Part shown: piece by piece, positions 11,389-20,137 of the stretch
Numbering within the stretch: the first letter of the stretch is position 1
How the letters are laid out: each line of letters starts with the position of its first letter
NCBI RefSeq assembly: GCF_014649655.1
Contig: NZ_BMTL01000003.1
Location: 62,001 to 126,000, forward strand
Reading direction: 5' to 3'
Source: Streptomyces humidus
Lineage (GTDB): Bacteria; Actinomycetota; Actinomycetes; Streptomycetales; Streptomycetaceae
DNA: 64,000 nucleotides
The notes under the pieces: model-generated
The model's input: the letters and a program-made list of their open reading frames with translations, nothing else
What the model was told of the DNA's origin: nothing
Databases searched by the model: none
Made by a program: the position numbers and the translations under genes

Positions 11389-11661
11389 GCGCGGTTGCCC
11401 TTCGCCCTGTTGCTGGATCTTCGAAAACGCGCCCGCCCCCGACCGCTGTACGCGGTCAAGGCTGAGAGAGAGTATGACTCCCACCTGAATGGTCGAACGA
11501 TTTTGCGGCAAAGAAACACGGCCTTGCCGCACATGTGCGGCAGCGGTGAGGGGCCTGGAACGTCCCCCCCTTGCCTCCTGTGGCCGTCCTGCGCTCCCCC
11601 GCCGTCGGCCCTGTGCTGTCACAGTGTTGCTGTAGGTGATCGCTCGACGCGAGGAGCACGG

Positions 11662-12534
11662 ATGCACGCGCAGGCAGTTGTCGCCACGACCGCCGCGGTC
11701 CTGGGCTGCGTCGCCCTGCTGCCTCCCGTTCACGAGGCCAGGGCGGGCATAGCCGTCCGGCCCTCGGTGATCGCCCACCGGGGCGCGTCCGCCTACGCCC
11801 CGGAGAACACCCTCGACGCCGTCGACAAGGCCGCCTCGATGGACGTCCTCTGGGTGGAGAACGACGTCCAGCGCACCAAGGACGGCGAACTCGTGGTGAT
11901 CCACGACGACACGCTCCGCCGCACGACCGACGCCGAAACGGTCTATCCCGGCCGTGCTCCGTGGAAGGTGAAGGACTTCACCGCGGCCGAGACAGCGCGG
12001 CTCGACGCGGGCAGCTGGTTCGGTCCCGCGTACGCGGGCGCGCGCGTGCCGACGCTCAAGGCGTATCTCGACCGGGTCGAGCACCACCACCAGAAGCTGC
12101 TCCTGGAGGTCAAGAACCCCGAGCTGTATCCGGGCATCGAGCAGCAGATCCTCAAAGTGCTGAGCAACGAGGGCTGGCTGGACCGGCGGCATCTCGACGG
12201 CCGGCTCGTCGTGCAGAGCTTCAGCGCCGCCAGCCTGCAGACCGTGCACCGGCTGAAGCCGGGAGTGCGTACCGGGCTGCTCGGCGCGCCGGCCGTGGGG
12301 GATCTGCGCCGGTACGCCGGCTACACCGATCTGATCAACCCGTCGCACACCGCTCTGTCCTCGGCGTACGTCGACGCCGTGCACGCGCTGACCGGGCCGC
12401 ACGGCACGCCGATGAGGGTCTTCGCCTGGACCGTCGACGACGCCGTGACCGCCCGGACCGTCGCCGGGTACGGCGTCGACGGCGTCATCACCGACAAGGC
12501 GGACGTGGTGCGCCGCGCCCTGTACCGGTATTAG
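11662..12534 (+). CDS. Secreted glycerophosphodiester phosphodiesterase
   Basis: Encodes 290 residues. A signal peptide covers about 1-28 (ending near VHEARA), so the enzyme acts outside the cell. GDPD enzymes hydrolyse glycerophosphodiesters to glycerol-3-phosphate and an alcohol, supplying phosphate and carbon. Catalytic motifs are VIAHRGASAYAPENT (first His, Arg, Glu), VENDVQRTKDGELVVIHDD (metal Glu/Asp and second His), LLEVKNP and FAWTVDD. The ATG has GAGGAG 6 bases upstream. Such genes are often in the Pho regulon; I did not find a convincing PhoP box in the 273-base gap before it. Confidence 0.93.
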   Translation: MHAQAVVATTAAVLGCVALLPPVHEARAGIAVRPSVIAHRGASAYAPENTLDAVDKAASMDVLWVENDVQRTKDGELVVIHDDTLRRTTDAETVYPGRAPWKVKDFTAAETARLDAGSWFGPAYAGARVPTLKAYLDRVEHHHQKLLLEVKNPELYPGIEQQILKVLSNEGWLDRRHLDGRLVVQSFSAASLQTVHRLKPGVRTGLLGAPAVGDLRRYAGYTDLINPSHTALSSAYVDAVHALTGPHGTPMRVFAWTVDDAVTARTVAGYGVDGVITDKADVVRRALYRY

Positions 12535-12561
12535 CGGGGCGCCCGCAGCGACGTCCGGGCG

Positions 12562-12584
12562 TTGTCAGTGGCGGGTCGTACGGT
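12562..12584 (+). promoter_or_regulatory. DNA-damage (PafBC / RecA-NDp type) promoter of ogt
   Basis: TTGTCAGTG (12562-12570), eight bases, then TACGGT (12579-12584), a full match to TTGTCRGTG-N8-TAnnnT. The -10 ends 6 bases before the ogt ATG, so transcription should start at or next to the start codon. Confidence 0.75.
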
Positions 12585-12590
12585 GGGCGC

Positions 12591-13145
12591 ATGAACAGCC
12601 ATGGGCAGGACGGACAGCAGGTGGTGTGGACCGTCGTCGGCACCGACATCGGTCCGCTGTTGCTGGCCGCGACCGGCGAGGGCCTGCTCACCGTGGTGTT
12701 CCACGCCACCGACGCGGTGCGCGACAGGGTGCTCGACCGGCTGGCGGGCCGCATGGGCGCGGAGCCCGTCGAGGCGCCCGGCTCCCCGCTGCTGGCCGAG
12801 GCGGTTCGGCAGGTCGAGGCGTACTTCGCCGGCGAGCGGCGCGATTTCGAGCTGCCGTTGGACTGGTCGCTTGTCTCGGGCTTCAACCGGCAGGTGCTGC
12901 GCGAACTCGCCTCCGGCGTTCCGTACGGGGCGGTCGTCGGCTACGGCGACCTGGCCGGACGGGTGGGGCAGCCGGGCGCGGCGCAGGCGGTGGGGGCGGC
13001 GATGGGCTCCAATCCCCTGCCGGTCTTCGTGCCCTGCCACCGGGTGGTCGAGAGCGACGGCGGCATAGGCGGGTTCGGCGGAGGCCTCGAGACCAAGCGG
13101 AAGCTGCTCGCTCTGGAGGGGGTCCTGCCCGAGCCGTTGTTCTGA
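12591..13145 (+). CDS. ogt: Methylated-DNA--protein-cysteine methyltransferase
   Basis: Encodes 184 residues. This suicide enzyme moves methyl groups from O6-methylguanine or O4-methylthymine to its own Cys. The acceptor is in VFVPCHRVV (Cys near residue 146). VPYGAVVGYGDLAGRVGQPGAAQAVG forms the DNA-binding helix-turn-helix with the Arg finger, and GIGGFGGGLETKRKLLALEG closes the active site. No Ada-type N-terminal sensor is present. No ribosome-binding site precedes the ATG; the strong damage-type promoter immediately upstream suggests a leaderless, damage-induced mRNA. Confidence 0.96.
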   Translation: MNSHGQDGQQVVWTVVGTDIGPLLLAATGEGLLTVVFHATDAVRDRVLDRLAGRMGAEPVEAPGSPLLAEAVRQVEAYFAGERRDFELPLDWSLVSGFNRQVLRELASGVPYGAVVGYGDLAGRVGQPGAAQAVGAAMGSNPLPVFVPCHRVVESDGGIGGFGGGLETKRKLLALEGVLPEPLF

Positions 13146-13265
13146 GACGGGCCAGAGGGATCTCGGACGCGGCAGGGGGTGTTCTCGCCCACAGGTCCGA
13201 GGGGTTTGACCGGTCGTGCCGCTCGCCAGGGATGAGGAGGAGACCGACAGACAGGAGGCGGGCGC

Positions 13266-14174
13266 GTGGTGCTGGTGGTGTCGGAAGAGGTGCGGGATGC
13301 GGTCGACGCGCGTCGACCAGTGGTGGCCCTGGAGTCCACGATCATTTCGCACGGGCTGCCCCGCCCGCGCAACCTTCAGGTGGCGCTGGAGCTGGAGGCG
13401 GCCGTACGCGCGGAGGGCGCCGTGCCCGCGACGATCGCGGTGCTGGACGGGCGACCCTGTGTGGGCCTGGAAAAAGGGCAGTTGGAGCGGGTCGCCAACG
13501 AGGACGGATTCCGCAAGCTGGGCCATCGCGACCTGCCGCTCGCGGTGGCCTCCGGGGCGAGCGGAGCGACCACGGTGTCGGCGACGGCCCTGCTGGCCGC
13601 GTCGGCGGGGGTGCGGGTGTTCGCGACGGGCGGTCTCGGCGGGGTGCACCGGGAATGGACGCTCACCCAGGACGAGTCAGCCGACCTGGGGCTGCTGGCG
13701 AGGACCCGGATCACGGTGGTGTGCGCGGGCGTCAAGTCGATCCTGGACGTGCCGGCGACCCTGCAGCGGCTGGAGACCCTGGGCATCGCCGTGGCCGGGT
13801 ACGGCACCGACCGATTTCCGGGGTTCTATCTCTCCGACTCGGGTCATCCCGTCGACTGGACGCTGGAGACCCCGCAGCAGGCGGCCGAGGTCATGCGCGC
13901 TCAGGATGCCCTGGGGGCACCGGAGTCGGCGCTGATCGTCGCCAACCCGGTGCCCGAGGCGGAGCAGCTCGATCCCGAGCTGCACACGCGTGTGCTCGCC
14001 GACGCGCTGCACGCGTGCGAGAAGGCGGGCGTGACCGGTCAGGGCGTCACGCCGTTCCTGCTCGACTATCTGGTCCGGCACACCGACGGCGCGTCGCTGA
14101 GCGCCAACCTGGCGGCGGTGCGCGGCAATGTGCGGCTGGCCGCACGGATCGCGACGGCGTGGACCGAGGCATGA
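13266..14174 (+). CDS. psuG: Pseudouridine-5'-phosphate glycosidase
   Basis: Encodes 302 residues from GTG 13266, with a GGAGG nearby upstream. PsuG splits pseudouridine 5'-phosphate into uracil and ribose 5-phosphate, using Mn2+. Family motifs are ALESTIISHGLPRPRN, ASGASGATTVSATALLAA, FATGGLGGVHR (active-site Lys region of the family is NDGxLGHRDL-like: here EDGFRKLGHRDL), VVCAGVKSILD and TPFLLDYL. The stop overlaps the start of a PfkB kinase gene by 4 bases. This is the usual pairing with PsuK, which makes the substrate. Together they would salvage pseudouridine from RNA turnover. Confidence 0.95.
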   Translation: MVLVVSEEVRDAVDARRPVVALESTIISHGLPRPRNLQVALELEAAVRAEGAVPATIAVLDGRPCVGLEKGQLERVANEDGFRKLGHRDLPLAVASGASGATTVSATALLAASAGVRVFATGGLGGVHREWTLTQDESADLGLLARTRITVVCAGVKSILDVPATLQRLETLGIAVAGYGTDRFPGFYLSDSGHPVDWTLETPQQAAEVMRAQDALGAPESALIVANPVPEAEQLDPELHTRVLADALHACEKAGVTGQGVTPFLLDYLVRHTDGASLSANLAAVRGNVRLAARIATAWTEA

Positions 14175-15346
14175 CCACCGTGCCCGGCTGGTCGGACGGG
14201 CCGGACGGGCCGGACGTCGGTCACGCCCGGCGGGCGGCGGCGAGGCTTTCGGGCGAGCCGTCGAGGCCCACGGGAGGCGGCTCGGTCCGGGACACGGGTG
14301 GGGGCACGGGAAACCGGCCGGAAGAGGGCCGAGGGCGGGCCCCGGGAGAGGGCACGGGGACGAGGTCCGTCACCGGGACGGGTTCCGCTTCGGGGGCGGG
14401 AGGCGGCGAGGCGCTGCTGGTCGTCGGGGACGTCGTGACAGACGTGGTCGCACGGCACCGGGGGCCGCTGGCCCCGGGCACGGACACGGCCTCGGTGATC
14501 AGGACGCTGCCGGGCGGCGCGGGCGCCAACGTGGCGTGCTGGGCGGCACACCGGGGCTGTCCGGACGTACGGCTGCTCGGACGGGTGGGCGCGGAGTCCG
14601 CCGGCTGGCACGAGCGGGAACTGATCGCCTGCGGTGTGCGGCCCCACCTCGTCGTCGATCCGCACGCGGCCACCGGGACGGTGATCTGCCTGGTCGACGC
14701 TGACGCCGCCGCCGAGCGGACGTTCCTCACCGACAGCGGGGCATCCCTGCGGCTCGACCCCGACGACTGGTCGGAGGCCCTTCTCGACGGTGTGGGCCGG
14801 CTGCACCTGTCGGGCTATCTGCTGTTCTCGCGGACCGGGCGGGCGCTGGTGCGCACGGCGGCGGCTTCGGCACGCGCGCGCGGAGTGCCGGTGAGCCTCG
14901 ATCCCGCGTCGGCGGGCTTCCTGACGGAACTGGGCGTCGACCGCTTCCTGACCCTCGTCGAGGGGACGGACGTGCTGCTGCCCAGCCGGGACGAGGCCTG
15001 CCTTCTGACCGGGCTGCCCGATCCGGCGGAGGCCGCGGCCCAGCTGAGCCGCCATGTCCCGTTGGTCGTGGCCAAGCAAGGCTCCGACGGTGCGCTGGTG
15101 GCCCGCGACGGTGCCGTCCTGGCCCGCGTCCCCGCCGTCGCGGCGGCCCCGAAGGACACCACGGGCGCCGGCGACGCGTTCACCGGAGCGTTCCTCGCCG
15201 CGCTGCTCACAGGCGCCGACGCGGCGGCGGCCGCGGCGGAGGGCTGCCGGGCCGGTGCCGTGGCGGTGGAACGCGTCGGCGGCAGACCGCCCGCCCCGGG
15301 CGGGACAACAGGGCAGACGACGACTCGGACGGCACACGCCCGCTGA
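14171..15346 (+). CDS. PfkB family carbohydrate kinase, likely pseudouridine kinase (PsuK role)
   Basis: Encodes 391 residues, about 80 more than the family norm. Residues 1-78 are a low-complexity Gly/Arg/Thr/Ser-rich stretch with no recognised domain. The kinase core starts near LLVVGDVVTDVVA. It carries LPGGAGANVACWAA (substrate loop), NxxE-type PSRDEACLLTG and the ribokinase signature TTGAGDAFTGAF with the catalytic Asp. The ATGA overlap with psuG ties it to pseudouridine catabolism, where it would phosphorylate pseudouridine; the sugar specificity is inferred from context only. An internal start after the Gly-rich region cannot be excluded. Confidence 0.88.
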   Translation: MTTVPGWSDGPDGPDVGHARRAAARLSGEPSRPTGGGSVRDTGGGTGNRPEEGRGRAPGEGTGTRSVTGTGSASGAGGGEALLVVGDVVTDVVARHRGPLAPGTDTASVIRTLPGGAGANVACWAAHRGCPDVRLLGRVGAESAGWHERELIACGVRPHLVVDPHAATGTVICLVDADAAAERTFLTDSGASLRLDPDDWSEALLDGVGRLHLSGYLLFSRTGRALVRTAAASARARGVPVSLDPASAGFLTELGVDRFLTLVEGTDVLLPSRDEACLLTGLPDPAEAAAQLSRHVPLVVAKQGSDGALVARDGAVLARVPAVAAAPKDTTGAGDAFTGAFLAALLTGADAAAAAAEGCRAGAVAVERVGGRPPAPGGTTGQTTTRTAHAR

Positions 15347-15472
15347 AGGGGTGAGCGACCGGCGACCGAAGGAGCGGCCGAGCCGATCCGTCCGCGCCGA
15401 TCCCACGAGCGCAGCCAGCCGCGAGGCGGCCAGGCGAACGCCGGACGGCTACCGGGCCGGCGGGGCCGAACG

Positions 15473-16267
15473 CTATCCCTTCCGGCCCCACGCCGAGATC
15501 ATCGGTGCGGTCGTCAGGTCCATGCTGCCGGACGCGACGCTCGCCAGGTGCCGGTCGATCTCCTCGTCGGTCGCGAGGCCCGCCTTGACGAGCTCGTCGC
15601 GGATCTGGCGGACCGTCGCGGACTCCAGGGCGGTGCAGGCCTCAGAGGTGAGGGGGAAGTAGGCGTCGGCCTCGACCCGCACCATTCCGGCCTCGCGAAG
15701 CAGACGCGGGAGCTTGCGGCCGTAGGAGAGGTCGGCTCCGCGGCCGGCGAGGAGCTGACGGAAGCCCTGTCGCAGACGGTTCGCCAACTGCTGTTCGGGG
15801 CCGTGCTCGTCGGGGCAGAGCAAGGGCTGCAGGGCGGGGTCGGCGTCCTCGATCAGGAGCCGTCCGCCGGGGCGAAGGGCCCTGACCATCGACCGCAGAG
15901 CGCGGTCCCGGTCGGGCACATGGACCAGGACGAGCCGGGCGTGCACCAGGTCGAGCCCTTCCATCGGCGGCTCGTCGAGGCCGAGGTCGTGGACGCGGAC
16001 CTCCACCGGCGGGCGCGCGACGGACCGCAGCCGGGAGGTGTCGATGTCCGTAGCGAGGACCTTGCCCGTCGGACCGACCTTCTTCGCCAGCCAGGACACC
16101 ACGGAGGCGCCGCCGGCGCCCGCCTCCCAGCAGCGCCAGCCAGGGCCGATCCCGAGTCCCTCGAGATGGCGGAACGTCGTGGGATCGAAGATCGTGGCGA
16201 AGGCGTCGAAGCGTTCCCCCGCCTCCGGCTGCTGGTTGTCGAGGAGGTATCCGTCGGATCGCGTCAT
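15473..16267 (-). CDS. Class I SAM-dependent methyltransferase
   Basis: Encodes 264 residues. The Rossmann-fold SAM site is CWEAGAGGASVVSWLA near residues 45-60, with the acidic end of strand 2 in LATDIDTSRL and the post-motif DLVHARLVLVHVPDRDRAL. LRPGGRLLIED is the usual motif III. It belongs to the UbiE/Methyltransf_25 type used on small molecules. The substrate is unknown and neighbours give no hint: it is convergent with the PfkB kinase gene and divergent from the corA gene, sharing a 268-base upstream region. Confidence 0.88.
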   Translation of the reverse strand: MTRSDGYLLDNQQPEAGERFDAFATIFDPTTFRHLEGLGIGPGWRCWEAGAGGASVVSWLAKKVGPTGKVLATDIDTSRLRSVARPPVEVRVHDLGLDEPPMEGLDLVHARLVLVHVPDRDRALRSMVRALRPGGRLLIEDADPALQPLLCPDEHGPEQQLANRLRQGFRQLLAGRGADLSYGRKLPRLLREAGMVRVEADAYFPLTSEACTALESATVRQIRDELVKAGLATDEEIDRHLASVASGSMDLTTAPMISAWGRKG

Positions 16268-16535
16268 GCGACGATCATCCCAGTTGTCCGGCGTGCTGAA
16301 CCTGGTCGACGCGGCCGTGCGCCCTGCCCCGGAAGGCCCTCCGCGGCCTGGGGGAGGCGTCCGAAATCTCGTCGCCGGGCGGGTCCCGGCTGTCCCGAAG
16401 TCCCCTCGTCCACAGGCGGGAACAAAGCGGAACCTCCCCTTTCCACAGGCTTACGCACGACCTGCCCGGGCCTGGCAGACTGGCGCGCCAGGGCGCAGGA
16501 ATGCGGCACAGGGAGTTTCACGCGAGGAGACCCGG

Positions 16536-17663
16536 ATGACCATGGCGGGGAATCTGCGGAAGGTCGCCGACTTCGGGAAGGTCGGCGGCCTGCGCAGGGT
16601 GGCACGGCTGGCCCGACGGCGCCCGCTGGTCGACCTGAGTCACCATGCCCGCTCGCCGTTGGGGTCGTCCGTGGTGAACTGCGTGACGTATCGGGACGGC
16701 GTCCGGGCTCCGCACGGCGGAGATCTGGTGGACACGGTGGAGCGTGTGCGCAAGAGCGGTCATGGTTTCGTGTGGCTCGGCCTGCACGAGCCGACCAACG
16801 ACGAGTTCGCGGGCATCGCCGAGCTCTTCGACCTGCACCCGCTGGCGGTCGAGGACGCCGTCGAGGCCCATCAGCGGCCGAAGGTCGAGCGCTATGGCGA
16901 GACCTTGTTCGCGGTGTTCAAGACGGTCTGCTACGTCGAGCACGAGGAGCTCACCGCGACGAGCGAGGTGGTCGACACCGGGGAGATCATGGTGTTCGTC
17001 GGCCAGGACTTCGTGATCACGGTGCGCCACGGCCGGCACGGCTCGCTGGGCCCGCTGCGCGAGGCGCTCGAGTCCGACACGGCCCAGTTGACGAAAGGCC
17101 CGTCGGCGGTGCTGCACGCCATCGCGGACCATGTGGTGGACGACTACCTCAACGTCACCGACGCGGTGCAGGCGGACATCGACCAGGTCGAGACGGATGT
17201 GTTCGCGGAGAACGGCGCACGGGCTGATCCCGGGCGCATCTACCAGCTCAAGCGTGAACTTCTGCAGCTGAAGCGGGCGGTGGTGCCGCTCGGCCGGCCC
17301 CTGCTGGACCTGGCGGACCGGCCGGTCCAGGTGGTCGATCCGGAGATACAGGCGTACTTCCGGGACGTCTCCGACCACCTGTTGCGGGCCACGGAACAGA
17401 TCGCCGCCTTCGACGAACTGCTGAACTCGATCCTTCAGGCGCACCTGGCGCAGGTCACGGTCGCGCAGAACGAGGACATGCGCAAGATCACGGCATGGGC
17501 GGCGGTCATCGCGGTGCCGACGATGGTCTGCGGGGTGTATGGCATGAACTTCGACCACATGCCGGAACTGCACTGGAGGTTCGGTTACCCCCTGGTCATC
17601 GGCGTGATATCCCTCGCCTGCTGGGTCCTGCACCGCGGCTTCCGGCGCAACGGCTGGCTCTGA
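16536..17663 (+). CDS. corA: CorA family magnesium/cobalt transporter
   Basis: Encodes 375 residues. A large cytoplasmic N-terminal domain (about 1-310) is followed by two membrane helices at the C-terminus. The signature YGMNFDHMPEL lies in the loop after the first helix (GVYGMNF). A basic C-terminal end (HRGFRRNGWL) faces the cytoplasm, as in the pentameric CorA channel. ATG 16536 has CGAGGAGA upstream, spacing 6. An extra 45 basic residues precede the conserved domain, common in Streptomyces members. No Mg2+ riboswitch is apparent in the short leader. Confidence 0.95.
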   Translation: MTMAGNLRKVADFGKVGGLRRVARLARRRPLVDLSHHARSPLGSSVVNCVTYRDGVRAPHGGDLVDTVERVRKSGHGFVWLGLHEPTNDEFAGIAELFDLHPLAVEDAVEAHQRPKVERYGETLFAVFKTVCYVEHEELTATSEVVDTGEIMVFVGQDFVITVRHGRHGSLGPLREALESDTAQLTKGPSAVLHAIADHVVDDYLNVTDAVQADIDQVETDVFAENGARADPGRIYQLKRELLQLKRAVVPLGRPLLDLADRPVQVVDPEIQAYFRDVSDHLLRATEQIAAFDELLNSILQAHLAQVTVAQNEDMRKITAWAAVIAVPTMVCGVYGMNFDHMPELHWRFGYPLVIGVISLACWVLHRGFRRNGWL

Positions 17664-17814
17664 GCGGCCCTCCCGTCGTCGCTCGCGTCAGCCGTCGTTC
17701 CACAGCCTCCGACGCTCGGCCCTCAGCTCGTGGGCTCTCCGACGTCAGCTCTCAGCCACCACGCGGACCTCGTCGTCCTTCTCCGCCTGTGACAGCGGTC
17801 GGACGGTGCGGGCA

Positions 17815-18456
17815 TCAGCCACTCCAGGCCGGATGACGAGGGTCGTCCGCGCGGACGAGGACGTCGGCCGTCGCCGCCGGATCGGTCTCCTGGTCGTAGC
17901 GCTCGAAGGCGGGCAGCGTCCAGTGATCGGTTTCGGCGGTGCGCCGGCGCAGAGCGCCCGGGGACAGCAGCACATGGACGCTCAGGTCGAGGGGGAACCA
18001 GTGTCTCAACAGGAACGGTCCGTGCAGCAGCAGGAAGCCGCCGGGCGGCAGCGGGATGTAGGAGCTACGGGTGGCACGATCGGTGACCGGGTCCCGGAGG
18101 TCGGGCAGGATGCGTCCGTCGCCGTCCGCTTGGAGGGGATCGAAGACCTCGCGCCACAGTGCGCCGGTGTCGAACCAGCCGTCGTAGTAGGCCTCGACGT
18201 CTTGACGGCCGTACTCCAGCCGGAGGGAGGCGGGGCGCAGAAAGCCGTGCGTGTCCACCACCTGGGAGGGACGGCCGCGGGTGCGCAGTGCCTCGGCGAC
18301 GCGCGACGCGAGATCTCCGGGACGGGCCGCCGGCGCGCCGTCGAAGGCGATGCGCGGCCAGGGACTCCCGTCGTCCGGTTTCAGGTCGAGCAGCCGGTCG
18401 GCGAGAAGGTCGCCGAGCCGTTCCCAGGTGATCGCTTCGAGTCGCACACGACCCAT
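17815..18456 (-). CDS. Uridine kinase-like protein with degenerate P-loop
   Basis: Encodes 213 residues. Overall order resembles nucleoside/uridine kinases: an N-terminal beta-strand and loop, a DxHGF-type motif (VVDTHGFLRPAS), the YYDGWFDTGAL segment and GGFLLLHGPFLL at the Walker B position. However the P-loop place reads IAFDGAPAARPGDLA, without the GxGKS/T needed to hold ATP phosphates. Known uridine kinases would have GxSGSGKT here. Either the family uses another phosphate-binding mode or it is catalytically altered. The gene stands alone, convergent with corA. Confidence 0.75.
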   Translation of the reverse strand: MGRVRLEAITWERLGDLLADRLLDLKPDDGSPWPRIAFDGAPAARPGDLASRVAEALRTRGRPSQVVDTHGFLRPASLRLEYGRQDVEAYYDGWFDTGALWREVFDPLQADGDGRILPDLRDPVTDRATRSSYIPLPPGGFLLLHGPFLLRHWFPLDLSVHVLLSPGALRRRTAETDHWTLPAFERYDQETDPAATADVLVRADDPRHPAWSG

Positions 18457-18613
18457 GATGCGTCAGGCGTCGGCGAGCGTGCGTCGCAGCCGGACGTCAT
18501 CGGGTTCGGGGCCGGCGTGCCCGGTCGGTGTGCGGCGGGCAGGCGGCGGCAGCCGGACGGGGCGAGGTCGCCGACCGGGTGCCGGCACGTCCATCAGCGG
18601 GAAGAAAGTCCTT

Positions 18614-19333
18614 ATGGCACCCGCAGCCCTCCCTGTCTCCGCGGCGCCGCACAGCCGGTTCGTCGTCGTCCAACCGATCCGGCCGAAACTCTGCGCCGGG
18701 TGTCGTCGCGGGCCGCTGGCGATGCTGATCCTGGAGGACGCCGCACCCCGCTGCCTCGACTGCGCGGATCTCGGCCACCTGGTGTTCCTGGCGCGCGGTG
18801 ACACGGCGCTGACCCGCAGAGCGCGTGAGGAGAGCGGACTGTCGGCGGTGGTGGTCCGGTTCAACCGCCGCAAGGGGCGCTACGAGCGGCAGGGCGTCCT
18901 CGTCGAGGAGCCGGCGCTCGCGCAGGCGGAGGAGCGGTGTCTGGCGGACGCCGAGTCACGACGGCGTCGTCGGATCCGGGACGCCCGACGACGGGCCGCA
19001 CAGGACGCGCGGTTCGCGGAGGCGTTCGCGGCGGAGATCCTGCGGTTGTTCCCCGGTTGCCCGCAGGACCGGGCGCAGGAGATCTCCGCGCACGCCTCGC
19101 TGCGGGGCAGCGGCCGGGTCGGGCGCAGTGCCGCCGGCCGGGCACTGTCCGAGGGTGCCGTCGTCTGCGCGGTCGTGGCGTCGGTGCGTCATCTCGACAC
19201 GCCGTACGACCGGCTGCTGATGAACGGACTGCCGCGGTACGCGGCACGTCGGCAGATCGCGGCTGCCGTGGAGGCACGGTTACGGGCGTGGCGGGACACC
19301 GGCGTGGGGGAAGAGGACACAGGCACGCGCTGA
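18614..19333 (+). CDS. DUF2293 domain-containing protein
   Basis: Encodes 239 residues. The N-terminal part has a CxxC...CxxC arrangement (LCAGCRRGPL ... APRCLDCADLGHLVFL, residues about 27-60) that looks like a zinc-binding site. The middle is Arg-rich (RRRRRIRDARRRAAQ). The C-terminal DUF2293 domain covers about 150-235 (FPGCPQDRAQEISAHASLRGSGRVGRSAAG ... VRHLDTPYDRLL). Function is not established; basic charge and a Zn site would suit nucleic-acid binding. ATG 18614 has GGGAAGAAAG upstream. It is divergent from the kinase-like gene. Confidence 0.8.
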   Translation: MAPAALPVSAAPHSRFVVVQPIRPKLCAGCRRGPLAMLILEDAAPRCLDCADLGHLVFLARGDTALTRRAREESGLSAVVVRFNRRKGRYERQGVLVEEPALAQAEERCLADAESRRRRRIRDARRRAAQDARFAEAFAAEILRLFPGCPQDRAQEISAHASLRGSGRVGRSAAGRALSEGAVVCAVVASVRHLDTPYDRLLMNGLPRYAARRQIAAAVEARLRAWRDTGVGEEDTGTR

Positions 19334-19508
19334 GGAGGGCGACGCGTGGCTCGGGCGGCATCCCGTCGAGGTCGCCCGGGCCGGCTCGACGGATGCGTGT
19401 GCCGGCGCGCATTTCGGCCATGGTCACCGATCACGGGCAGGATTTCACTTGAGGTGACGGAGAGTACCGGGCAAGATCTCCGCTCGACGGGTGGGAGTTG
19501 ACGTTGTC

Positions 19509-19988
19509 ATGATCGATGGACCGTATCCGGTGCTCGCGATGCTGGGCGCGCTGGCGACGGGGTTGATGGCCGGGGTCTTCTGCGCCTTCTCGGTCCTGGT
19601 GATGCGCGGGCTCGCCGCGTTGCCGGCCGCGCAGGGCGTGGCCGCGATGAACGCGATCAACTCCTCGGCGATGGCGCCTGCCTTCATGGTTCCTTTCCTG
19701 GGCGTGGCCGTCCTGTGCGCGATGATCGCCGTCGTGACGTTCGTGCTGTGGCCGGACCACGGAACGGTGCACCTCTTGCTGGGCAGCGCGCTGTATCTGT
19801 GCGGCGCGTTCGGCGTGACCGTGATGGCGAACGTGCCGCGCAACGAGGCCCTGGCGAAGCGCGACCCGGCCTCCTCGGAGGCCGTCGCCTACTGGCCGAC
19901 CTATCTGCGCGAGTGGACGAGATGGAACCATGTGCGCGCGGTGGCCTCCGCGGTGGCCGCGCTGGTCTACGCCCTCGCCCTGATCTGA
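19509..19988 (+). CDS. DUF1772 (anthrone oxygenase-like) membrane protein
   Basis: Encodes 159 residues with four hydrophobic segments (about 5-27, 50-75, 85-105 and 140-158). The order matches the DUF1772 family, which includes some anthrone oxygenases of polyketide pathways. NVPRNEALAK and WTRWNHVRAVAS are the conserved loop and end motifs. No polyketide genes are nearby, so a housekeeping membrane role is equally possible. I prefer ATG 19509; a GTG at 19491 is in frame. The stop codon lies inside a 10-bp tandem repeat that continues downstream. Confidence 0.82.
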   Translation: MIDGPYPVLAMLGALATGLMAGVFCAFSVLVMRGLAALPAAQGVAAMNAINSSAMAPAFMVPFLGVAVLCAMIAVVTFVLWPDHGTVHLLLGSALYLCGAFGVTVMANVPRNEALAKRDPASSEAVAYWPTYLREWTRWNHVRAVASAVAALVYALALI

Positions 19989-20039
19989 TCTGATCTGACC
20001 TGAGCCGACCTGATCCGACCTGATCCGACCTGAGCCGAC
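19980..20039. repeat. Six tandem copies of a 10-bp unit overlapping a stop codon
   Basis: Six contiguous 10-base units (consensus CTGATCCGAC) run from 19980 to 20039. The first covers the last two codons and the stop of the DUF1772 gene. Related pieces (CTGACCTGATCTGACC) reappear at 20121-20136. The 379 bases between this gene and the GltD-like gene hold only this array, a second array and a short leader. Confidence 0.85.
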
Positions 20040-20137
20040 GCCCTGGATCCGATCGAAACCGGTCAGAATCGCCTGCCCCCCTCGCCGACCCACCCCTGAG
20101 CTGATCGACTCCGACCGGACCTGACCTGATCTGACCG

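Noticed and set aside
17740..17817. A 25-codon frame beginning GTG at the end of the uridine kinase-like gene (ends DDEVRVVAES)
   Set aside because: The composition is plausible and it overlaps the upstream stop, but it is too short and unsupported to call a gene; it could also be a decayed C-terminus.
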